Origin: Gryganskiella cystojenkinii
Lineage: Eukaryota > Mortierellomycota > Mortierellomycetes > Mortierellales > Mortierellaceae
Length of the DNA stretch: 24,844 nucleotides
Assembly: GCA_015852425.1 (NCBI GenBank)
Contig: JAAAIG010000462.1
Span: 5,545 to 30,388 of the forward strand
Reading direction: 5' to 3'
Shown: positions 8,704 to 16,462 of the stretch, in pieces
Numbering within the stretch: the first letter of the stretch is position 1
Layout: every line of letters starts with the position of its first letter
Translations under genes and position numbers: made by a program
The notes under the pieces: model-generated
Seen by the model: the letters and a program-made list of their open reading frames with translations, nothing else
Database searches by the model: none
What the model was told of the DNA's origin: nothing

Positions 8704-10576
8704 TTATTCTTTGAGCTCAAGATGTCCCTTGACTGCGCTTCCGACATTAACAATTTCGAGTAAGAAGGCGTCATGACCATACATAGAGTCAAGCTCATAA
8801 TATGTCACGTTCTTGTTGCCCGTCTGCCTTAAGCAATCAGCGACTTCCTTTTGTTGCCATACCGGGAACAGAATATCGGACTGGATTCCGAGCACCAACG
8901 TGGGAATATCCTTGATGGTGCTCAGTCCTGCCTTGAGATCGTTCAACTGAGCCTTGGGATCATCCGCCTCATCCTTGACTTTGGCTGCTTGCTCCGCCGC
9001 TGCCGCTGCCGCTGCTCCGGATCCGGTCAAGCATACGGCTTGTTCTTGATCACGCTGCTGCTGCTGCTGCAATTGCTCTTCGGGAGGTGTGGCTGCGTTC
9101 TCTGGGGCAGAGGATCCCTTGCCCTCCTGAAGTCGGACCGTGTTGCGAGCCCTCCGCAGCGCAGTCTCGACCGAGTTGGAAGCTGAGAGATCAAACATGT
9201 CCATGGCCTTGGAGACATAGAGCAATGAGTTGGGGTCGTACTGGAGACAGAACCGTTCGCCCTGATGATCCAGATATGTTTCAATCAAGAAATCCGCGCA
9301 GAGGGAAGGCGTAGTAGTAGGCTGTGATCGTTTCCGTCCGAATCGTTGTTCCCACTCTGGCCCTGAACGATACGAGATGGTGGCAATCTCTCGAGCTAGC
9401 TTCATTCCACTGTGAGGAGGCACCTTGTCGTAGTAAAATCCCTTGTTCCAGTTGGGATCGGCCATCAGTACTATGAGGGAGGTTATAGCCCATTAGATCT
9501 TTTTGCGGGGAAATAAAGGCAAAATTGACAAAGCAAATATGACTATCGCAGATCCGGAGAAGATGGATGACGAGCTTTACCTTGACGTTGAGTGAATCGC
9601 AAAGCGATACTATAGGGATGCGAACGAGCAGCGGCAGAGATACTCACAACCTTGCCAACTCGCTCCTTAAATAAGAGCGCAGCCGCCAGAGACTGCATCC
9701 CGCCCATACTTGCTCCGACCGAGGCGTGCAACTTTTGAATCCCCATGGAGTTTAACATCTCAAACTGGGCCCGAACCATGTCAAAAATAGTTACGATCGG
9801 AAAGCGGGTGGCATAGGGTTTGTTGTCCTTGGGATCGATGGACGAGGGTCCTGTTGAACCGTAACATCCTCCGATAACGTTGGTACAAATGACATGGAAT
9901 CGGTTCGTATCAATCGCCAGACCGGGTCCGATAAACTTTTCCCACCATCCTGGAGCTAGGTTGGCAGGATGCGACTTGGCGTGGGAGGAGGCCGATAGTC
10001 CAGTGTGTAGCAAGATCACGTTCGATTTGTCCTCGTTCAGTTCCCCCCAGGACTCATACGCAATCTCGAACGAGGGTAAGATACCACCGTGATCCAAAAG
10101 GAAAGGCTCCTTGTGTTGATAGAGACTATAGCCGGAAACCGGGTTGCTGTAAGAGGGTTCTGGGCCACCATCAAAGGACTGCTGAAGAAACTTTTGAGTC
10201 CTTTGTTCCAGATGATCGACACAAGGGAACGCCATAGGTGGGTTGCTGGAAGAGTGAGTTGGTGTGGTAGCTGCAGGAGAGGTGGACGAGGACGAGAGAG
10301 ATCGCGCAGAGGAATGATACACTAATCAAAGAAGCAAGAAGTGTCGGTTAGGTTGGTGGGTTCTTTGGCAGGCATAATAACGAATGAAAGTCGACACAAG
10401 AAAAAAAAGTAAAGGGTTGGGATCGTTGACTTGCATTTGAGGGAAGCAGCGGCGGCAATGGAGGTTGAACCTGTTGTCATGGTGACGGTCGACGAAAAGA
10501 GACTTCGAGAGGAAGCCAACTTGGAGCGGAGGACACGCGCAGTGCTGGGAGCGGTGCCGACGAGTCGAGAGTGCAT
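8704..10576 (-). CDS. cysA: MetX-fold acyltransferase, probably mitochondrial serine O-acetyltransferase (CysA/Cys2-like); alternatively homoserine O-acetyltransferase
   Basis: Alpha/beta-hydrolase enzyme that activates serine (or homoserine) by O-acylation for cysteine or methionine synthesis. Exons 10576-10435, 10321-9581 and 9470-8704 give 549 residues. Visible signatures: [37 protein letters not shown], nucleophile elbow VGASMGGMQ (Ser about 252), [11 protein letters not shown], Asp about 493 in GIQSDILFP and His about 527 in YGHDAF. The [17 protein letters not shown] and SHPYSI wording matches, from memory, the fungal CysA/Cys2 branch better than Met2; this is an inference. Residues 1-47 ([16 protein letters not shown]) look like a mitochondrial presequence, fitting CysA. 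The first intron (10322-10434) starts with GCAAGT, a rare GC-AG donor; phase and a CTAAC branch site support it. The second intron (9471-9580) is ordinary. A polyQ- and polyA-rich insert of about 70 residues precedes the catalytic Asp. If exon 1 is wrong, an internal Met at about residue 77 is the fallback start. Confidence 0.87.
9002..9084 (-). repeat. Low-complexity polyAla and polyGln codons within the CysA-like gene
   Basis: GCN-type repeats encode A7 and CAG repeats encode Q7 (interrupted). They lie in a linker-like insert between the lid region and the last core strands of the hydrolase fold. Confidence 0.75.
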
Positions 10577-11175
10577 ATTTGTCGGCTGTTGTCTGCAGTT
10601 GAAATGCGGAGGAGGAGGAGGTAGGGCGAGAGTTGAATTGAATGGATGAATAAGCGAATGAATGAATTAATGAAAAAGAAAAGGAAAAAAATGAGTGCAA
10701 GAAGCGAGTATGCATAAGAAGCAAAGCTGCAGGATACGATGACCAATTGCTTTCTTGCATCGACCTTTTCCCTGGTCGTTTGTTCCTGCGTTCAATAATA
10801 CTCTTCGGATCTTTCGAACTTACGGTTGTCCTTTCTTTCGCCTTCGCCGCGGACAGACCGGGAGAGTGCGAAGGACTGATTCGCCTGTTTAGTCCGAGAT
10901 ACCGTGCTGCCTTGAACTGTTGATTATGCGCCATGTAAATGATGAATATGTCGCCATAAAGCAGGCCTGTGGAATCGGCTCTGGGGACTGTTGCACCCAA
11001 CGGCCAGTCTTGATAGCGTGCTCCCGAGCGGAGATGAGATGTGACAGCGAATGAAACAGCTCTTTCTCCAGTGGCAAAAGGAAAAAATTCCAACTTCAGG
11101 CTCATCCGCTCCCGCAACGGGACTTTCTGCCACAAAATCAAATATTAAATACAAACCACAAACATAGAAAGGATT
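10577..11175. other. Spacer between the CysA-like gene and U6, no secure gene
   Basis: About 600 bp. The part next to 10576 should hold the CysA-like promoter and leader (pyrimidine-rich in its sense, 10640-10700). A minus-strand frame stays open through most of the stretch, but it has no recognisable domain and overlaps the U6 promoter, so it is not called as a gene. Confidence 0.5.
11141..11151 (+). promoter_or_regulatory. TATA-like element of the U6 gene
   Basis: AATATTAAATA centred about 30 bp before the inferred U6 start, the spacing expected for TFIIIB positioning on U6 genes. Confidence 0.55.
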
Positions 11176-11296
11176 GTACAACCCTCACGGGTGTACATTA
11201 TTCAAAAATGGAACGATACAGAGAAGATTAGCATGGCCCCTGCACAAGGATGACACGTATAACTCGAGCGAGTAGCCCTTCGGGGCATCATATTTT
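11176..11296 (+). ncRNA. U6: U6 spliceosomal snRNA
   Basis: Catalytic-core RNA of the spliceosome, transcribed by RNA polymerase III. The most conserved blocks are all present in order: GGAACGATACAGAGAAGATT with the ACAGAGA box at 11218-11224 (pairs with the 5' splice site), the AGC triad at 11230-11232, the U4-pairing and internal stem-loop region CCCCTGCACAAGGATGACACG, and a T-run of 12 starting at 11293 as terminator. A 5' stem-loop is formed by ACCC-TCAC-GGGT, extended by GTAC on both sides, so I place the start near 11176. The 3' part contains an extra GCCC-TTCG-GGGC hairpin (11275-11286). There is no intron. The exact ends are estimates. Confidence 0.96.
11275..11286 (+). other. UUCG-capped hairpin in the U6 3' tail
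   Basis: GCCC and GGGC are separated by TTCG, a very stable tetraloop. It lies just before the terminal T-run, downstream of the conserved internal stem-loop. Confidence 0.7.
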
Positions 11297-11304
11297 TTTT
11301 TTTT
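11293..11304 (+). terminator. RNA polymerase III terminator of U6
   Basis: Twelve consecutive T residues directly after the U6 sequence. Confidence 0.85.
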
Positions 11305-11635
11305 CTTATGACATCTTCATATCTACACCAAGAGTACAAGTCGTTCCTGAATTAGAGGTTGAACCCTTGGAGGTTCGCTCTGGACTTTAGAAGAATCCAT
11401 CGGCACAAATTTCGAGTTGTGTTAAAAGTTGTTGAGGGAAACAAGAAAGCAAATTCACGCTAGGAAACCTCAAAAGTGGGATAGAGAGAGAGAGTTGAGA
11501 GACGGAGAAGCTCTCCCTCTCCAACCCAAAACAACAGAGGTCGCCTTTCTCTCGTTTAGCTGAATAAAACGCAAAAACGAATCTCATAGATCGAAGGTTC
11601 GTGAGAAATCGTGAATAAATCCAATCGAGGTTATT
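11305..11635. other. Gene-free stretch downstream of U6
   Basis: No ORF with family features. It contains GGTTCGCTCTG at 11372-11382, weakly like a pol III B-box (consensus GGTTCGANTCC), about 200 bp from the U6 start. A GA-rich run lies near 11482-11495. Confidence 0.4.
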
Positions 11636-11867
11636 TAAAATGCCATAGAGTTGGTCTTGAGTGCTTCAGCCAACGCCTGAGCTCCATTGTATCCAACGAA
11701 GTTTAACCTCAAGTTCGAGTGGTCAGTGTCAAGTTGGTTTTGAGTGACTCAGATAGCGCCTATGCTCCTGTATCTTGGAGGTTGTTGTGCCCCAAATTCA
11801 AAGTAGTCAAGGTCGAGTTGATCTTGAGTGCCGCCGACAGTGTGCTGCATTGGATTCGATCTCGCAG
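11636..11867 (-). pseudogene. Decayed leucine-rich-repeat (RNI/NOD3-type) gene fragment
   Basis: Reading the minus strand from about 11867, translation gives a repeat unit STLSAALKINSTLTTLNL, then GHNNLQDTGA, an in-frame TAG where Gln is expected, then ALSESLKTNLTLTT. After a frame change the repeat resumes as LNFVGYNGAQALAEALKTNS and reaches TAA. This is the pattern of 28-residue ribonuclease-inhibitor-type LRRs (GAQALAEALKTNSTLTTLNL). With one premature stop, at least one frameshift and only about 2.5 repeats left, it is a relic. No promoter or start was found. It probably came from a larger LRR gene family of this genome (inference). Confidence 0.75.
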
Positions 11868-11974
11868 GGCACTGAAAGTGTGACCTTCAATGGAAGAGAA
11901 TGGGCGAAAATGGTGGCAAAAGTTTTAGCATCCACTCGCTAAAAAGAGCGTCGATTTTTTCAGCTCATCGTGTC

Positions 11975-11994
11975 TTCCTTCCTTCCTTCCTTCC
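11975..11994. repeat. (TTCC)5 microsatellite
   Basis: Five perfect TTCC units in the pyrimidine-rich leader region upstream of the small gene starting at 12077. Confidence 0.85.
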
Positions 11995-12076
11995 CCTCAT
12001 CCATCTCTCCATCCACTCCTTGAACCAGCTGCTCCTTTCACCTCTACCCACCAAAAGTTCATAACAACATCGCAAC

Positions 12077-12713
12077 ATGCCTCACGAGCCATCCGAGATT
12101 GTGAACCAAAGTCAGGTTAGGAAACCTTCACCTCTCCTCCTTTTTAGCTGTTCAACATGAACGTTGCTTCCTCCCTGTTGTCCGTTAGCTAACTTTGCAA
12201 GACACTTGTCAATGCGTCTGCGGAAACGAATAGGATCAGAGCATTGCGCTTTTCGATAGTCACGGCAGAGTCGTCGAAGGCGGAAAAATGTATGCACTCC
12301 AGTTAGTTAATCCGTCCCTGCAGAGCGATTGTCTGAGCTTCGAATACCTCCATGGCTTTGAATACATACATTGGCTCTATGCTACCCATGATAGAGGTGA
12401 TCCCCTAGTGAGCTGCGAGGTCATTGACGGTGTCCTGCATATGAAACATAGGGACGAATACCTTTTTGCAGGCAATTCTCAAGGGTACTGGCAGGCGGAG
12501 TTGAAGGCCAATGTCCCCGAGAGGCATGAGCGTCTTCGATTTGTTGCCATCTCGGCCCCCGATAATACGAAGTTTCGCATCTCGCTTTGGGATCATGAAG
12601 AACAAATAGAACTTTTCGCGGACTTGGAGTGGATCAAGTGTGCTTATGGTGCAGTTGCATTCACAAACCGTGTCGGCGTCCTGGAACTGCAGCTGAGCCG
12701 TATTGATAACTAA
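12077..12713 (+). CDS. Small two-exon protein of unknown family (172 aa)
   Basis: Proposed exons 12077-12115 and 12234-12713. Exon 1 encodes MPHEPSEIVNQSQ; a 118-nt intron (GTTAGG donor, TAG acceptor, CTAAC upstream at about 12189) joins in phase 0 to DQSIALFDSHGRVVEGG and 159 residues up to TAA. An alternative acceptor three codons later (CAG) keeps the same frame. The protein is moderately acidic, rich in aromatic residues and predicted beta strands (RLRFVAISA, KFRISLWDHEE, ELQLSRIDN). It has no signal peptide, membrane helix or motif that I recognise. A pyrimidine-rich leader lies upstream. A mutated copy of exon 1 occurs 20 bp after the stop, so this gene belongs to a duplicated family. 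The ORF alone (from the ATG at 12288) would be an alternative, shorter protein. Confidence 0.5.
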
Positions 12714-12732
12714 TACAGTTGAGATCTTCTGC

Positions 12733-12776
12733 ATGACTCGTGAACCATCAAAGATTGTTGACTAAAGTCAGGTCCA
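12733..12776 (+). pseudogene. Mutated duplicate of exon 1 of the 12077 gene
   Basis: ATGACTCGTGAACCATCAAA onward parallels ATGCCTCACGAGCCATCCGA at 12077 through the shared AGTCAGGT, about 40 bp at roughly 80 percent identity. It reads MTREPSKIVD, then a stop where the intact copy has Gln, then SQ. No copy of exon 2 follows, so it is a non-functional remnant of a tandem duplication or of another family member. Confidence 0.6.
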
Positions 12777-13510
12777 ACAAAAATAAACTCTCTCTGGTCC
12801 CATCGACGGCTTGTAGGTATCCTGTCAACTGTCACAAGAGAGAGAGGGGCTTGAGGCCATGGAACCACAGACGACATTGTTCTATCTTTTTCTTTTCGGA
12901 ACCTGCCAGAGTTTTATTGTCTGGTGTTCAAAAAGAGTGCGAATGAAAGAACACTTGGTCCTAGTCACTGTTGGTTAAGGCGGCCGAGATAGTAGTGGCG
13001 GTGGAAGGACGGTTGCTTGAGGTTCAAGGTGGTACCGTATTTAGAGTTTTTAAGGGTTCGATCTCGTCCTTGTCCCAATGTGACCCTCGACGTGATGCTT
13101 GTCCATTTTTGCCACCAAAATGTGTGTGGTGTTGCCGGCACAAGCCGTCCATTCCACATTCCAGGATCAGGTGCATTCGTTCTCTTCTCCAGCCCCAGGT
13201 GTCCATTGCTTCTCTAATCTGAAAAAGGCTGCTGCAAGTTGGCTCTCATCATTGTCGCATGTCCACCGCCCGTATTTTATATTGTTACATTTGGTATCCA
13301 ACTGGGCTGCAAATAAAACCGAAAAATGGCCTTTGTTCTCAATTCTATTCGTCACATTTCATTCCCTTCATTTCTTTTCCTTTCATCTCCTTCCCTAGAC
13401 CCATTCTTTCCGCATACCCAACATACAGTCCTCTTTGATTCGCAGGGGTTTCATTGATCCCCGTCCCAGTTTTGTTGAAAAAAAGAGAGAGACTGACACG
13501 CTAACCTGTC
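12777..13510. promoter_or_regulatory. Upstream region of cdc14
   Basis: About 730 bp without a supported gene. The last 150 bp are strongly T- and C-rich, ending close to the cdc14 ATG, typical of a fungal promoter and leader. Scattered short ORFs on both strands show no family features. Confidence 0.5.
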
Positions 13511-16348
13511 ATGCCACCAACTTTGGCTATCAAACGCGACGACTTTAACCACGGGACAATGACCGAACCCAGCGACAAAACCTTCTCTTCTTCTTCCTCT
13601 TTATCCCCCTCCTCTACAGCCAAGGGTACAGCCCATTCAACAAGTCATTTGGCAGGAAGAAAGCACCCGTCAACCCCCCCACCTCCGTCCAACTCGGCTA
13701 GGTCAGTCCATCGACCCAATGCAACATTGTTAGCGCATGGCATCAAGCTCTTCAAAAGAAACAGCTTGCATCGTGAAGGAGATCACAAACCCATGGAATG
13801 GACCAATGACTGGGATAATACCCATCGTACCACCAATGTAACCGTCTCATGGGCAGACACCCCAACGCATTTCACAGGGGATCACCGCCATGGCAACATT
13901 GGCGGTCATAGTGGAGGTGGTAGCCATGCTACGCAAAGCGGAGGACCAAAAAACCATAATTTCGTTGACCCGAGTGCCACCAAAAGTACTCCACATGAAC
14001 GAGAGCCTGTTTCTGACCACAAAGAACAAACTTCAAGTCTTTCAAAGACTGCATTCGGCATGCAAGCACTGGCAGAAGCATCACACTCGGAGCCTCGGAG
14101 AGAAAGCCATCTACAAAGGTGGTTATCAATCGTCGATGATGTCGATCGGGATGCTCTGAATGTGTGCGAGTTTATCGAAGGTAACTGGATAGATTCTATG
14201 GGGGTTGACTTTTTTTCTCTGTATTTCAACTGACTGGCCCTATGGCATTTCTTGTGAATAGACCGTCTGTACTTTATGTGGACCACCACGTTGCCGATCA
14301 GTACATCCAGGACGACCTATCTCACCATCGACAAATACCTGTGCTATACGCCCTTTTGCTCCGATTTTGGACCTTTTGATATTGCGGATGTGTTTCGTTT
14401 CTGCTGTCTCATGAAGGAGAGGATGGAGGTAAGGTGACCGATGTCGATAGATCACCATGGTCACATCTCGATTGGTGTGGAAACCTTTCTTTTGACGACT
14501 GCTTTTCTGGTGATAGATTGCAGATGCTCAGGGCAAGGTGCTGTGCTTACACACCAAACCAGTGGATTCTAAACGCGCTAATGCAGCCTTCGCCCTGTGT
14601 TGTTACATGGTATGGATGAAGAAGTTGAAAGCCGTTTGTGTTTCATTCGAGGTGTAATTCTAATTTTTTTTTTGGTGACTTTTCTAATTGTCCTGAAGAT
14701 GCTACTGCAAAACAAGACACCAGATGAAGCGTATGCTCCCATCGAGTATATCCACCCCCCGATCACACCTTACCGCGATGCAGCAGATGGACAAACGTTT
14801 TACACTCTCTCAATTTTGGACTGTCTTCGTGGCCTCCGGAAAGGTCTTGATTTAGGTCTTTTGCGACTGGACCAGTTTGATGTTAAGGAATACGAGCACT
14901 ACGAAAAAGTCGTCAATGGAGACTTTAACTGGATCACACCCTTCTTTATCGCCTTTGCCGGACCAACGGATCAGATGACGCGAGTCCAGCTTATGGAATA
15001 CCAGGCCGAGACTGCTCGGGTTGCTGCGAAAGCCGCCGCAGAGGGGGTTGTGGTCCCGATGGACGAGGACTCTAGTAGCAGTGCAGACTCGTCTACCGCC
15101 ACGAGTTCCGCTACAAGCTCAACCGCTTCAACCCGCTCAAACACGCCTTCTCCCATCCAATCATCAGCAGGTTCCACTCGTACTTCAACGCCTTCAATGA
15201 TTTCGACAAAGACTTTGCATAGCGCCAACGACTGTTCACTCTCATTCACCCTCCAAGCATCTTCGATTCACGGCAATAACGACTCCAAAGTCAAGTCACC
15301 CTCACCCCTGTCATCGTTTTTTACGGACGACAATCTCGATCGTTCCGAGTCTAACACTACCAGTGGTGGGTCTACCGAAGAAAAAACAGTTCCCGAGAGG
15401 AAGAAGATGAGAAAGAGGAGGATGGCATCAAAGAAGCGTACTCATCTCAAAAAGAGCTTCCAGAGTCTGTTGGACTATTTTGAGCACAAGGCCAAGGTTC
15501 ATACAGTGATCCGGTTGAACGTCAGCTCATACGATAGGAACCATTTCCTGGCGCGGGGAATCCAGCATATGGACATGACCTACCCCGATGGGACTAACCC
15601 GCCTTGGTCGATCGTCGAGATGTTTCTTGAGGTCTGTGAGGAAGTGATTCAGTTCAAGCATGGTGTTGTTGCGGTTCATTGTATGGCTGGCCTGGGTCGA
15701 ACAGGAACACTGATAGCCGTTTATCTGATGCGACATTTCGATATGACGGCACGGGAGGCGATCGCGTTCTTGAGATTGATGCGACCGGGATCTGTGGTCG
15801 GACCTCAACAGAACTGGTTGGCCCAGAACGAATGGAGGCTCCGAGAAATGGATGCGAAATTGGAGGAACGTTTCTTTGGAAAGACAGAAACGACCACAAC
15901 GGCTACCAACACGCCTTCGTCCGCCTCCACACCCTCGTTGTTGTCAGCGCTTCAATCGCCAGCGATGGATTTCGAACAGGTCTTTTCCAGAGCTCACTCT
16001 GCGGGACTGGAGCCGCCCACGGAGTCGATCGAGGGAGGCTCTATCACGGTTTTGGACAGTGACGGTAGTGAAGAATCGAGATCGACCGCTTCAGCAACGA
16101 TAATGGCGGAAGAAAATAAGAGTAGTGATGAGGCCACGTCAAGCTCGGCCGAGGAATTATCAGACAGCATCACCCCGGATGAGAACTGGAGCAAAATGTT
16201 TGTGGCAGCAACAGAAGGCAATGCTACAAGTTTTACCACTGCTACTGTGGGTGTTGACACGATCCCGGTTCAGCCGCGCAAACATGACCCGTCTCATCGA
16301 CATAACCACCATCATCATTCCGACGAAGATCTTGATGTCGCAGAATAG
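13511..16348 (+). CDS. CDC14: Dual-specificity protein phosphatase Cdc14
   Basis: Phosphatase that reverses CDK phosphorylation at mitotic exit and in cytokinesis. Exons 13511-14180, 14262-14428, 14517-14609 and 14699-16348 give 859 residues; introns are phase 1, 0 and 0. Residues 1 to about 215 are a Ser/Pro/His-rich extension not typical of the family. The A domain (about 218-400) shows DRLYFMW, DFGPFDIADVFRFC, SKRANAAFA, TPDEAY, YRDA, LDCLRGLRKGL and EYEHYEKVVNGDFNWI. Then comes an insert of about 160 residues, Ser/Thr-rich and ending in a basic cluster KKMRKRRMASKKR that could be a nuclear signal. The catalytic B domain follows (VIRLNVSSYD, HMDMTYPDG), with the P-loop HCMAGLGRTG (catalytic Cys about 638; many relatives have HCKAGLGRTG) and MRPGSVVGPQQNWL. 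The tail from about 690 is low complexity with a His run. The gene converges with the next, 114 bp between stops. Confidence 0.95.
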
Positions 16349-16462
16349 GATCAGAAAAAAAAAAGGTCAAGATTTTCTCTCTTTCAATTTGCGAAAATCC
16401 TTCGGGGTATAATTGTATTGTTCTACAAAAGGTTCTATTTCGACTTGTGCATGTATGATATT

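Noticed and set aside
12112..12297. Minus-strand ORF rich in Arg/Lys (FRLRRLCRDYRKAQ)
   Set aside because: It is antisense to the proposed intron and exon 2 start of the plus-strand gene, which has a longer frame and a duplicated first exon in support.
13040..13085. tRNA-like B-box GGTTCGATCTC
   Set aside because: The flanking bases do not form a T-arm and no acceptor or anticodon arm can be built around it.
14971..16260. Antisense ORFs over the cdc14 last exon
   Set aside because: They are shadows of a conserved phosphatase gene.
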